This document shows, in pieces, positions 19,992-29,049 of a stretch of DNA of 64,000 nucleotides (positions are counted from its first letter, which is position 1; every line of letters starts with the position of its first letter). This stretch comes from Loktanella sp. S4079 (GTDB lineage: Bacteria > Pseudomonadota > Alphaproteobacteria > Rhodobacterales > Rhodobacteraceae). The notes beneath the pieces are model-generated. The model saw nothing but the letters and a program-made list of their open reading frames with translations, was not told the origin of the DNA and ran no database searches. Made by a program: the position numbers and the translations under genes. The stretch spans positions 1-64,000 of the forward strand of contig NZ_JXYE01000010.1 of the NCBI RefSeq assembly GCF_000967725.1. Direction: 5' to 3'.

Positions 19992-20675
19992 ATGACAAAC
20001 CAGACCGCAAAACTTGACTGGCGGGACGGCCGTGTGCCGATCTCGACCCAATTTGATGATCCTTATTATTCGCTCGACAATGGGCTGGCCGAAACGCGCC
20101 ATGTGTTTTTGGATGGTAACGACCTGCCGGACAGATTTGGCGGTATATTTCAGATTGCCGAACTGGGTTTCGGAACGGGTTTGAACCTGCTCGTGACATG
20201 GGCGCTGTGGGATGAGGCAGGACAACCGGGCGCATTACATTTCACCTCTTTCGAGGCCTTTCCAATGGCCAAAGAGGATATGCGTAGCGCCCTGGAACAT
20301 TTCCCCGAAGTCAGCAGCTATGCGCAGGTGCTACTAGATCACTGGACACCCGGTGACGCAGCGACCCAACTGCCAAATGGCCCAATGCTTGAGGTCATCG
20401 TGGGTGACGCACGCCAAACGGTCACAGCATGGCAAGGCCAAGCGGACGCATGGTTTCTTGATGGGTTTTCGCCCGCCAAAAACCCAGAGCTTTGGGAGCC
20501 AGACTTGCTGACCGAGGTCGGAAAACACACAAAACCCGGTGGCACAGCCGCCACCTATAGTGCCGCTGGTCACGTCCGGCAAAGCCTTACCAACGCTGGA
20601 TTTACTGTCACCCGCACCCCTGGATTTGGACGCAAGCGCCATATGACACGCGCAAGGATAGACTATGCAGAATAA
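19992..20675 (+). CDS. mnmD: tRNA (5-methylaminomethyl-2-thiouridine)-methyltransferase MnmD
   Basis: SAM-dependent methyltransferase that finishes mnm5s2U34 in tRNA, 227 aa. DDPYYSLDNGLAETRHVF, the SAM loop ELGFGTGLNLL, FLDGFSPAKNPELW and GFGRKRHM match the N-terminal half of MnmC. The FAD half is encoded divergently next door. The start of the downstream exporter gene overlaps its end by 11 bases. Confidence 0.92.
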   Translation: MTNQTAKLDWRDGRVPISTQFDDPYYSLDNGLAETRHVFLDGNDLPDRFGGIFQIAELGFGTGLNLLVTWALWDEAGQPGALHFTSFEAFPMAKEDMRSALEHFPEVSSYAQVLLDHWTPGDAATQLPNGPMLEVIVGDARQTVTAWQGQADAWFLDGFSPAKNPELWEPDLLTEVGKHTKPGGTAATYSAAGHVRQSLTNAGFTVTRTPGFGRKRHMTRARIDYAE

Positions 20676-21528
20676 CGCACGACTTGGCATCATATTGATG
20701 ATTGCCACAACTTTTGTCTTTGCGATCCAAGACGGGATTTCACGACATCTGGGCGAACACTACAACGTCTTGATGATTGTGATGGTACGCTATTGGTTCT
20801 TTGCCGCCTTTGTGGTTGCCATCGCGACGAAGCAGTCCGGCTCTATCAAAGCGGCCGCCACGACCCGACAACCCATCTTGCAAATTATCCGCGGTATTTT
20901 GCTCGCACTTGAGATTTGCGTGATGGTCACCGGTTTTGTCGCGCTCGGCTTGGTTGAAAGCCACGCGGTCTTTGCCTGCTATCCCCTACTGGTCGCCGCG
21001 CTTTCTGGGCCAGTGTTGGGCGAACAAGTCGGCTGGCGGCGATGGATGGCCATCGGCATCGGCTTTGTGGGAGTTCTGGTGATTTTGCAGCCGGGCTATG
21101 GGGTGTTTACCCCCGCTGCAATCATTCCGCTGATCGCAGCGCTTATGTTCGCAGTCTACGGTTTGCTAACCCGCTACGCTGCCCGCAAAGACACCAGCGC
21201 GACCTCGTTCTTTTGGACCGGGGTCGCCGGGGCCGTTGTGATGACTATTGCCGGCGCGTGGTCATGGGAGCCAATGACACCCACCGATTGGGGCTGGATG
21301 GCGACACTGTGCGTTACGGGTGCTGCGGGCCACTGGTTATTGATCAAGACTTACGAAGTCGCCGAAGCCAGCGCTGTTCAGCCTTTTGCCTATTTGCAAC
21401 TCGTCTTTGCCAGCGCGATTGGCGTGTTCATCATGGGTGAATCCATTCGGCCCAATGTGGCGCTTGGTGCGGCAATTGTCATTTCTGCTGGGCTATTCAC
21501 ACTGTGGCGGGCACGGCAGAAATCCTAA
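20665..21528 (+). CDS. EamA-type DMT family transporter
   Basis: Drug/metabolite exporter with ten predicted TM segments in two EamA repeats, 287 aa. QDGISRHLGEHY lies after TM1, and the second repeat ends with VFASAIGVFIMGE. Such proteins export amino acids, metabolites or drugs. It begins inside mnmD and its end overlaps the convergent transglycosylase gene by four bases. The substrate is unknown. Confidence 0.87.
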   Translation: MQNNARLGIILMIATTFVFAIQDGISRHLGEHYNVLMIVMVRYWFFAAFVVAIATKQSGSIKAAATTRQPILQIIRGILLALEICVMVTGFVALGLVESHAVFACYPLLVAALSGPVLGEQVGWRRWMAIGIGFVGVLVILQPGYGVFTPAAIIPLIAALMFAVYGLLTRYAARKDTSATSFFWTGVAGAVVMTIAGAWSWEPMTPTDWGWMATLCVTGAAGHWLLIKTYEVAEASAVQPFAYLQLVFASAIGVFIMGESIRPNVALGAAIVISAGLFTLWRARQKS

Positions 21529-23525
21529 TCTGTTACAGGGCGCGCGACGGGGCGCAGTTGGTCATCTTGCGGAACGGGTCGCGTACGCGGTCGCAACAGC
21601 GGTTTTTCCCCGATCAGTAAGGCGGTGAAACCAACCTGCCCTGTGCGCCCAGATAGCCGCGCCTCGTAAATAGGCAGGCTTTCTGTGACGCGCATGACGT
21701 AGTTTCGGGTTTCACGAAACGGAATATGTTCGATCCAGTCGATCACATCCATTTCACGCAGGCGTGGATCGCCGCGTTCTTCCATCCAATCGCGTGGTCG
21801 CCCCGGCCCCGCGTTATAGCCCGCTGCAATCATCACAGGTGTCGGGCCGAATGTTTCCTCAAGCCCGGCTAAATACTGTGCGCCCAGTGTCGCATTGTAT
21901 CGCCAGTCATTCGTCAGGCGACCTCGCGAATAGGGTAGGTTCAACTGACCCGCGACCTCTTCTGCGGTGCCGGGCATAAGTTGCATGAGGCCCAAGGCAC
22001 CGACCGGGCTACCAATGGTCGTGTTAAATTCGCTCTCGCGCCGCGCGATAGACAAAGCCAGCGCCGGGGATACAGGCAGTTCCATTTCCGCAAGATCGTG
22101 GATGGGAAAATAAAGCGACGGAATAATCAAACCACGCGTCACGGCCGTTTTTCCCAGTAATAGAGTATAGTACTGCTCGTTCAGGTGATCGAGATAGGCA
22201 CCCACTTGGGCCAGTTCGACTGGTGACAATGTCTTGCCAAGTTCGGCAAAAAACGTGACAGCCGCACCACGTTCACCGCCCGCAAGCAACATAAAGGCGG
22301 CCTTGGTAAGTTCACGTTCAAAAACCAGCGCACCATCCCATTCAACGGATTGCCCGACCAAGGTCGGATCAAGCGGACGCCCCAGTTTCTCGGCAGCAAG
22401 CAAACCATAAAATGCGGTTTGATGCGCGGCCGCTGCGCCATAGGCGAGCGCTGCTTGATCAGCGTTTTCCATCACCTCATGTGCGCGCCCGGCCCAATAC
22501 TGCATACGACTAATTGAAATCGGGCTTGAGACCGCTGCCGACGCCTTTTCGAAATGTGCGAGCGCGCGTTCGGGGTTTCCCAAATAGGTCAGCGCGATGT
22601 AGCCAGACAGCCATTCAAGATCTGCAAAAAATGCACCCTCATCGAGGTAATGTCGCGACGCTAAGATATAGGCCTGTTCTGCCCGCCCTTCACGCATTTC
22701 CCAGCGCGCCAGCACGCGGCGCCATCCGGCCCAGCGGAACGGCTCACCAAGCGCGGCGCGGCTGGTTGAACGTTCACGCAGCATGGTGACGGCATCGGTC
22801 CAGTCACCGCGTTGGGCCCGCCAACTATATCGGTCATAGGCAAAACCGGGGTCTTCACGCAGTGCAACGGGTACAGCCTCGTAAAGGGGAAGCATATTGC
22901 GCGTCCCTGCGATGTAGCCGATCCGCGCCGCGGCCAATGCCCTCTGATCAGTCTCTAACAAGGGCAACATGCGGTTGGCATCGCCACGCCGCGACCGCCA
23001 CAGCATCGCATCGGCGCGTGCGGTATGATAGGGCGCGAGCACGTCAGGAAAGCTTTGGATAAGGGCGTTATGCCCTGCATCAGTCAGGCCAAGTGTTAGC
23101 CACGCTTCGCGTAGATAGGCGTTGGCTTGTTCAATTTGCCCGGTCTTTAGCAGTGCCTCTGCATAGCGCGTTGCGCCTTCGCCGGTCTGCGGGGGATCGT
23201 CGTGAAACCATGCGATGATGGCCTCGGGGTCATAGTCTTTGGGGATCAGCGGCTCTGCGCGTGCACGCAATCGCGCCTGACCCGGCCAATCTGGATGGGC
23301 ACCGACAAACAACCGATAGTCATCAAAGGTCGCGTCTCCATCACGTAAACGCAGCCAGGTCAGCACATCTGCGGCAACCGGATCAGCATCCGCGGCCAAT
23401 GTATAGGCCGCATCCCAATCGGCGCTTGCTGCCGTAATCGCAGCGATCGCGGCTGGATCAATAGCCTGCGCTGCGACTGGACCAGACAATAATGTTGCGA
23501 CCATCGCAAATGACATTCTTCGCAT
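21525..23525 (-). CDS. Soluble lytic murein transglycosylase
   Basis: Slt70-like peptidoglycan lyase, 666 aa. A signal peptide ends near AQA, a long superhelical repeat domain follows, and the C-terminal SLT domain has the catalytic Glu in ARRESEFN, then GALGLMQLMPGTA and AAGYNAGPGR. It cleaves glycan strands to 1,6-anhydromuropeptides in the periplasm. ATG at 23525 is preferred over an upstream GTG. The gene is divergent from dapA, a common order in Rhodobacterales. Confidence 0.9.
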   Translation of the reverse strand: MRRMSFAMVATLLSGPVAAQAIDPAAIAAITAASADWDAAYTLAADADPVAADVLTWLRLRDGDATFDDYRLFVGAHPDWPGQARLRARAEPLIPKDYDPEAIIAWFHDDPPQTGEGATRYAEALLKTGQIEQANAYLREAWLTLGLTDAGHNALIQSFPDVLAPYHTARADAMLWRSRRGDANRMLPLLETDQRALAAARIGYIAGTRNMLPLYEAVPVALREDPGFAYDRYSWRAQRGDWTDAVTMLRERSTSRAALGEPFRWAGWRRVLARWEMREGRAEQAYILASRHYLDEGAFFADLEWLSGYIALTYLGNPERALAHFEKASAAVSSPISISRMQYWAGRAHEVMENADQAALAYGAAAAHQTAFYGLLAAEKLGRPLDPTLVGQSVEWDGALVFERELTKAAFMLLAGGERGAAVTFFAELGKTLSPVELAQVGAYLDHLNEQYYTLLLGKTAVTRGLIIPSLYFPIHDLAEMELPVSPALALSIARRESEFNTTIGSPVGALGLMQLMPGTAEEVAGQLNLPYSRGRLTNDWRYNATLGAQYLAGLEETFGPTPVMIAAGYNAGPGRPRDWMEERGDPRLREMDVIDWIEHIPFRETRNYVMRVTESLPIYEARLSGRTGQVGFTALLIGEKPLLRPRTRPVPQDDQLRPVARPVTD

Positions 23526-23672
23526 AGGAACCACCACATCGCATGTTTTTCAGATAAACTAGCGTTGCTGCGGTTAATCACAACTCACAAACTTGGCAAT
23601 CGGCTGAAACCCGTCTAGTGTCCGCGCGATTTTACCGGGCGATTCAATGCCCACAGCACAAGGAAGCGCGTC

Positions 23673-24545
23673 ATGTTCAAAGGGTCACTCCCTGCCCTCG
23701 TCACGCCGTTTAAAGACGGCCAAGTGGACACCGATGCACTTAAGAAACTTGTCGATTGGCATGTGGATCAAGGGTCGCACGGGTTGGTTCCTGTTGGCAC
23801 CACTGGCGAAAGCCCAACGCTGACCCATGCCGAACATGATACCGTCGTTGCCTGCGTCGTCGAAGCCGCAGCTGGGCGTATCCCAGTGATTGCTGGGGCT
23901 GGGTCAAATAACACAGTTGAGACTGTACGCTTGGTCAAGGCCGCCAAAGCTGCGGGCGCTGACGCCGCTTTGGTTGTGACGCCATATTATAACAAGCCAA
24001 CCCAAGAAGGGTTGATCGCACATTTCACAGCGGCAGCAGAATGCGGTTTGCCAATTATCGTCTACAACATCCCCGGCCGTTCGGTCGTGGATATGACGCC
24101 AGAAACAATGGGCAAGCTATCAAAGCTAGAGATGATCGTCGGCGTCAAAGACGCGACAGGTGATCTGTCACGCGTCCCTAAACAGCGAATGCTTTGCGGT
24201 ACCGATTTCTTGCAGTTATCTGGCGAGGACGCGACAGCACTGGGTTTCAACGCCCATGGCGGCTGCGGTTGCATTTCGGTAACAGCAAACGTTGCGCCAA
24301 AGCTATGTGCTGAGTTCCAAGAAAGCACCTTGGCCGGTGACTATGCTCAGGCTCTGACCCAATTGGACCGTTTGATGCCGCTCCACGAGGCAATTTTCGC
24401 GGAACCCGGCGTTGCTGGTGCGAAATACGGGATGTCACTCCTCGGGCTGTGCGCTGAAGATGTGCGCTCGCCGCTGACGCCCCTAACGGATGGCACCAAA
24501 GAGAAAATGCGCGCTGCTATGGTGCACGCAGGGTTGCTGAACTAA
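23673..24545 (+). CDS. dapA: 4-hydroxy-tetrahydrodipicolinate synthase
   Basis: First committed enzyme of lysine and diaminopimelate synthesis, 290 aa, the usual length. It condenses pyruvate and aspartate semialdehyde in the cytoplasm. GTTGESPTL, Tyr131 (YNIPGRS) and the Schiff-base Lys159 (GVKDATGD) are in place. AAGGAAG lies before the ATG. Confidence 0.96.
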   Translation: MFKGSLPALVTPFKDGQVDTDALKKLVDWHVDQGSHGLVPVGTTGESPTLTHAEHDTVVACVVEAAAGRIPVIAGAGSNNTVETVRLVKAAKAAGADAALVVTPYYNKPTQEGLIAHFTAAAECGLPIIVYNIPGRSVVDMTPETMGKLSKLEMIVGVKDATGDLSRVPKQRMLCGTDFLQLSGEDATALGFNAHGGCGCISVTANVAPKLCAEFQESTLAGDYAQALTQLDRLMPLHEAIFAEPGVAGAKYGMSLLGLCAEDVRSPLTPLTDGTKEKMRAAMVHAGLLN

Positions 24546-24555
24546 CGACCCCAAA

Positions 24556-24577
24556 AGGGTGGGTTAAAACCCACCCT
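24556..24577 (-). terminator. Perfect 10-bp palindrome, probable terminator of the minus-strand membrane gene
   Basis: AGGGTGGGTT pairs with AACCCACCCT around two A. On the minus strand it is followed by TTTT, 13 bases after the end of the 24590-25777 gene. It also lies 11 bases after dapA. Palindromes of the GGTGGGTT type recur in many alphaproteobacterial genomes, so it may be a dispersed repeat reused as a terminator. Confidence 0.6.
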
Positions 24578-24589
24578 ACGGTACTTCCG

Positions 24590-25777
24590 CTAGTCTACAT
24601 TCTGAAAGAAATGTGCGTTAAGACGCCATAACCCGAATGCGAGCGGGATCGCCGCCAAACCGCCGATCACATAGGCGAGCGGCTGGTCGTAAAAGCTTTC
24701 GAACATCTGTGTGTACCCGTGGATACCCGCAAAGGTCATACTGGTGTTAAACAGCCCGCGCCGGTTCGTCATGGCCGCCCAGCAAATGAGACCTGCCAGC
24801 AGAATCGCCCAGACCACTGCAAAAGCATTATCACTGATGGTCAGTGCCTTCGCGATAAACGCCTGATGGGCGTCGCTCCATTGTTCATAGTCACCGAAAA
24901 ACTCGTGACGTTGTGGACCCCAGATTGTTTCTCCGACGACGTCGCCAAATAGGCTACCGACGAGGAAAGCCAGGTTCCCGACGATCAGCCCCATAATCGC
25001 CAGCACCCCAGCATTGCGTGCAACACCTGCGCCAAACCGAGGCGTGACCCACAGGCAAATGCCAACCAGCAGTGCCATTTGCACAATGGTCAATGTCGGC
25101 TCGGGACTAAAGAACGCATAGCTGGCGTGATAATAGCTCGTCCCGGTTGAGAGCATCTGTGCGAAAGGCACGATCGCCAATGCAGTGACAAGACGAATAT
25201 CGAGCAAAAACCCGCAGCCAAGGATGACCACGAAGGCGTAAAAGTTCACCATAGCGTTGCCAAAAAGCGAAAGATTAGGCGCATAGCTCAGCGCAAACAA
25301 CCCGCCGACGTTCATGGCCGCAGCCATCAGCAAGACCGCGCCGTAAGCAAAGCGCAGGTGCGGCAACCCCTTAATAAACCGCCAAGCGCACAGGCACATC
25401 AGCACGCCACCCAAGGCAAAGCAGATTTCCCCGGCAATATCCGGCGCCTTGTCAAAGGATTCGATAACGGTGCCCGTCAACAACATCCCTGCCCCGATCA
25501 ATGCACTTGCGTTCCCAAACATCCGGTAAAGAGGCTTGGCAAATCGCAAAACGATCAACCCAGTCGCCAAGAACAAACCACCGCAGAGCGCGACACTCAG
25601 CGCATTTGCCAAATAGAATACCAGCCCCAGAGTGGCCGCTGTGATCCCAAATATCAGGATCGTATTAACGCAAAGCGCGACCATTGCCTCGCGTGCGCGT
25701 CGTTTAATTTCAACCGCTTGCCTGGGTTCGATCACCCCATCAGCGACGAGCTTTATTGTATCAGCAACGTAATACAT
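24590..25777 (-). CDS. DUF2157-like polytopic membrane protein
   Basis: Integral membrane protein, about 395 aa, with roughly ten to twelve hydrophobic segments. The N-terminal stretch VADGVIEPRQAVEIKRRA before the first TM resembles the start of DUF2157 proteins. The start is ATG at 25777 because GGAGG lies six bases before it. An ATG 12 bases upstream would place that site inside the coding region. Function unknown. Confidence 0.7.
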   Translation of the reverse strand: MYYVADTIKLVADGVIEPRQAVEIKRRAREAMVALCVNTILIFGITAATLGLVFYLANALSVALCGGLFLATGLIVLRFAKPLYRMFGNASALIGAGMLLTGTVIESFDKAPDIAGEICFALGGVLMCLCAWRFIKGLPHLRFAYGAVLLMAAAMNVGGLFALSYAPNLSLFGNAMVNFYAFVVILGCGFLLDIRLVTALAIVPFAQMLSTGTSYYHASYAFFSPEPTLTIVQMALLVGICLWVTPRFGAGVARNAGVLAIMGLIVGNLAFLVGSLFGDVVGETIWGPQRHEFFGDYEQWSDAHQAFIAKALTISDNAFAVVWAILLAGLICWAAMTNRRGLFNTSMTFAGIHGYTQMFESFYDQPLAYVIGGLAAIPLAFGLWRLNAHFFQNVD

Positions 25778-25844
25778 CGTAGCCTCCATAAATATCTAAG
25801 GCTCTGATAATCAAATTCTGAACATTGTTCAAGTTAATTCTTGA

Positions 25845-27035
25845 TCAATGTTCACGAATCCAATCTGCGGCAAAATCAACATCTTCGCAGCCGCCAAATC
25901 GGGCGGCACGTGCCAACTCCGCCCTGAGCGCTGCGACACGCCCACCCCCCATCGCAACGCCGCGTTCCGGCCAAAATGCCGTGACAGATAGCCGCCCGTT
26001 TTCGCGTCGCATATCGATACGCCCGACCATGCGGTCGCCCTCGATGACGGGAAACACGTAGTAGCCGTATTTGCGCTGAGGCGCGGGCACGAAAATCTCG
26101 ATCCGATAATGAAACCCAAACAAACGCTCCGCCCTTTGGCGGTCGCGCAGGGCGGGATCAAAGGGCGACAAAATCCGCACGCGTTGGGTTGGCGCAGAAA
26201 TCGTATCCATGACGTCCGGCCAAGCAAACGAGCGGCGTAATTTACCGTCTGCGCCCTCCACATCGATTTCGATGATGCGCCCTTGGGCCAGCGCCTCGGT
26301 GCACCATTGTTTCGCCTCGGCAGGTGTGACGGTGTCCCAAAAATGGGCCAGTTCGCCAGCGGTCGCGAAACCCAATCTGTTTAGCGCACCGACGCAACAC
26401 CATTCGATTGTGTCATGCACATCAGGGCGGGGATCACGCAAAGATTGCGGAATGACCCTTTCGGTCAGATCATAGACCTTCGTAAACCCATCGCGCCGCA
26501 GAACTGACACCTGGCCAGAGCGCCAGAGATATTCCAAAGCCGTCTTGGAAGGATGCCAATCCCACCAACCACCCGAACCACGGCTTTCGTCTTTGCCCAC
26601 TTGGCCAGATGTACATGGCCCGTGATCCGCAACGCGACGCAGAACTTGTTCGGTCTTTGCCGTAAAATCATCGCGACGCCCGTTGCGCCATTGCTTCACA
26701 AGCCGATCCCCGTCGCGCTGAAACCGCAAACGCCAATAAGGGAAGCTTTGGATCGGGATCGTGGCCGCATCATGCGTCCAATGTTCAAAAACCGCGCGAT
26801 CACTTTGTAGCAAATTCTGCAGTGCTGCTGGCCGATACTGCTGTCGCCGTGACCAGAGGATCATATCGTGGGCGCGCGCAAAGGTATTCACGCTATCAAG
26901 CTGCACAAACCCTAAATCATCGATAACATTGGCAAGATCGCCCCCTTTGCCGGCCCCAGAAGGGCGCGCCGCAAGCCCATGCCGATTTAAAAATACATGT
27001 CGCGCGGCCGCGTTCGGCAAGAGTGGTATCGTCAT
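25845..27035 (-). CDS. YcaQ-like winged-helix DNA-repair glycosylase
   Basis: Protein of the winged helix-turn-helix YcaQ family, 396 aa from ATG at 27035. [22 protein letters not shown] near the N-terminus gives the QxD variant of the family's catalytic motif. [12 protein letters not shown] and the later [25 protein letters not shown] are typical. Characterised members unhook interstrand DNA crosslinks. It is divergent from smpB with an 85-base gap. The exact lesion specificity is unknown. Confidence 0.82.
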   Translation of the reverse strand: MTIPLLPNAAARHVFLNRHGLAARPSGAGKGGDLANVIDDLGFVQLDSVNTFARAHDMILWSRRQQYRPAALQNLLQSDRAVFEHWTHDAATIPIQSFPYWRLRFQRDGDRLVKQWRNGRRDDFTAKTEQVLRRVADHGPCTSGQVGKDESRGSGGWWDWHPSKTALEYLWRSGQVSVLRRDGFTKVYDLTERVIPQSLRDPRPDVHDTIEWCCVGALNRLGFATAGELAHFWDTVTPAEAKQWCTEALAQGRIIEIDVEGADGKLRRSFAWPDVMDTISAPTQRVRILSPFDPALRDRQRAERLFGFHYRIEIFVPAPQRKYGYYVFPVIEGDRMVGRIDMRRENGRLSVTAFWPERGVAMGGGRVAALRAELARAARFGGCEDVDFAADWIREH

Positions 27036-27120
27036 ATATGGGTCTTTCAATTCATTCTGTGCGCGCAGCGATACGCAATCACTTGTTCCGCACGCCAACA
27101 TGCCCTATCTCAACGCAACC

Positions 27121-27594
27121 ATGGCAAAAAAACAAGAAAACAAGAATTACAAAGTCATCGCAGAAAACCGGCGTGCCCGGTACGACTATGCTATCGAAAG
27201 CGACCTAGAGGTCGGCATCGTGCTGCATGGATCTGAGGTGAAATCACTGCGGACGGGACAGTCCAATATCGCTGACAGCTATGCGTCAGTCGATGACGGT
27301 GAGCTGTGGCTGACCAATTCTTATATCGCCCCCTATGAACGTGCCATGTTCAGCCATGAGGAACGCCGTAAACGCAAACTGCTGGTGAGCCGCCGCGAGT
27401 TGTCCCGCCTCTGGAGCGCGACAAAGCGCGAGGGCATGACCCTTGTGCCGCTCGTGATGTATTTCAACGATCGCGGTCTGGTGAAGCTAAAGATCGGCAT
27501 CGCCAAGGGTAAAAAGAATCACGACAAGCGCGCCACCGAGGCCAAACGCGACTGGGGACGCCAGAAACAGCGGCTCTTGCGTAACGGGGAGTAA
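27121..27594 (+). CDS. smpB: SsrA-binding protein SmpB
   Basis: tmRNA partner in ribosome rescue, 157 aa. [34 protein letters not shown] and the C-terminal tail [18 protein letters not shown] are diagnostic. An in-frame ATG 21 bases upstream is possible, but MAKK is the common start. Confidence 0.95.
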   Translation: MAKKQENKNYKVIAENRRARYDYAIESDLEVGIVLHGSEVKSLRTGQSNIADSYASVDDGELWLTNSYIAPYERAMFSHEERRKRKLLVSRRELSRLWSATKREGMTLVPLVMYFNDRGLVKLKIGIAKGKKNHDKRATEAKRDWGRQKQRLLRNGE

Positions 27595-27631
27595 TCGGCT
27601 CAGGAAAACCTTTGCCGATTGATTTTCTTTA
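27593..27631 (+). terminator. Probable smpB terminator
   Basis: AATCGGC (27593-27599) pairs with GCCGATT (27614-27620), with an inner AGG/CCT. It is followed by the T-rich GATTTTCTTT. It starts at the smpB stop codon. Confidence 0.5.
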
Positions 27632-27708
27632 GTTAACCTTCCTTCCAAGCGCGGAAAAGGATCACACCGACGCTGTAAATATAACGATCCAATTGGAAGG
27701 GACTATCT

Positions 27709-27990
27709 ATGGAACAGCTTATTATTCAGCTCATTTCGGGGGCCGTGGGTGGCAACGCAGCAGGTTCAGCGATGAAAAACCTGTCACTTGGCACTCTGGG
27801 AAATACCATCGCTGGTTTGGTCGGCGGTGCAGGCGGTGGCCAGTTGATCGCATTGCTTGGTAGCGGTGCTGCTCTTGCTGGCGGCGGCGGTGACATCATG
27901 GGAATGGTGACACAAGCGGCCGGCGGCGCAGGTGGTGGTGCCATTTTGACCGCGATTGTGGGTATGATCAAAAGCAAGATGTCCAGCTAA
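27709..27990 (+). CDS. Small glycine-rich hydrophobic protein
   Basis: A 93-aa protein very rich in Gly and Ala with repeated GG and GxxxG patterns (VGGAGGG, GGGGDIMG, GGAGGGA) and two or three hydrophobic stretches. LGTLGNTIAGLVGG suggests membrane insertion and tight helix packing. A clear ribosome site GGAAGGGAC precedes the ATG, and a hairpin follows the gene. I do not recognise its function. It stands alone between smpB and a sulfurtransferase gene. The composition resembles small pore-forming, holin-like or bacteriocin-like peptides, but nothing here proves that. Confidence 0.7.
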   Translation: MEQLIIQLISGAVGGNAAGSAMKNLSLGTLGNTIAGLVGGAGGGQLIALLGSGAALAGGGGDIMGMVTQAAGGAGGGAILTAIVGMIKSKMSS

Positions 27991-28012
27991 TTTCGCCACG
28001 ACATTCAATCAG

Positions 28013-28045
28013 CGCCCTCGCCGTATCGCGGGGGCGTTCGTCATT
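28013..28045 (+). terminator. Probable terminator of the glycine-rich protein gene
   Basis: CGCCCTCGC (28013-28021) pairs with GCGGGGGCG (28028-28036) with one G-U pair. A moderately T-rich TTCGTCATTTT follows. It lies 22 bases after the stop codon. Confidence 0.6.
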
Positions 28046-28182
28046 TTATCGGGCGCATTACGCAACACTACCCGCCTTTTCGCAATAAATCCCGGTTCAA
28101 CATCTCCAAGGCGCCATGGCGGACTTGTCATAGAACACAGCGCAGGCTACCCCTTCGGCAATTGCCACAAAAGGTGAATGCC

Positions 28183-29049
28183 ATGACAAAATCTGCGCCC
28201 GATGACCCCAAAACACTGGTCAGCACAGACTGGCTATCGTCACATCTGTCCGATCCTGACCTTCGCATTTTTGACGCGTCTTGGTATTTGCCCGATGCGG
28301 GGCGGGACCCAAAGGCTGAATTCGATCAAGCGCATATTCCCGGCGCACGCTTTTTCGATATCGACGAAATTAGCGATTTGCGGTCTGAACTGCCACACAC
28401 GGCACCCCCGGTTGAAAAATTCATGTCACGGATGCGCGCAATGGGCGTGGGCGACGGCCATCAAGTAGTGGTCTATGATGGAAGCGGCCTGTTTTCTGCG
28501 GCGCGCGTTTGGTGGCTTTTCCGGCTGATGGGACAGACTAATATTGCGGTCCTTGATGGCGGCCTGCCCAAATGGGTTGCTGAGGGCCGCGAAGTGACCA
28601 CGGCCCCGGCCGTTATTCGTGACCGTCATATGACAGTCAAACAGCGTACAGAACTGATCAAAGACGTGACCGAAGTTGCCCGCGCAGCGAAGCTAAAGGA
28701 TCACAACATCGTCGATGCCCGCGCGCCCGCGCGTTTCCGTGGCGAGACCGAAGAACCCCGCGAGGGGCTGCGTTCAGGGCATATTCCCGGATCGCGCAAC
28801 GTGTTCTACCAAGACCTGCTAAATGCAGATGGCACAATGAAACAGGCCAACGCCCTGCGTACCATATTTACCGATGCGGGTGTTGACATGCAAAAGCCTG
28901 TCATCACCACATGTGGATCCGGCGTAACCGCTGCGATCCTTTCTCTCGCCCTCGAGCGGATCGGCAAAACCGACCACTCACTCTACGATGGCTCATGGTC
29001 CGAATGGGGCATGTATGCCGACCTTCCTATCGCGACTGGAGCCGCTTAA
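28183..29049 (+). CDS. sseA: 3-mercaptopyruvate sulfurtransferase
   Basis: Two-domain rhodanese-fold enzyme, 288 aa, moving sulfur from 3-mercaptopyruvate to a thiol acceptor or cyanide. The N-terminal inactive domain has DASWYLPDAGRDP. The C-terminal domain has Cys244 in CGSGVTA, the loop type of mercaptopyruvate rather than thiosulfate enzymes. The start is ATG after AAGGTGA. Its TAA overlaps the ATG of the aminotransferase gene by one base. Confidence 0.9.
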   Translation: MTKSAPDDPKTLVSTDWLSSHLSDPDLRIFDASWYLPDAGRDPKAEFDQAHIPGARFFDIDEISDLRSELPHTAPPVEKFMSRMRAMGVGDGHQVVVYDGSGLFSAARVWWLFRLMGQTNIAVLDGGLPKWVAEGREVTTAPAVIRDRHMTVKQRTELIKDVTEVARAAKLKDHNIVDARAPARFRGETEEPREGLRSGHIPGSRNVFYQDLLNADGTMKQANALRTIFTDAGVDMQKPVITTCGSGVTAAILSLALERIGKTDHSLYDGSWSEWGMYADLPIATGAA

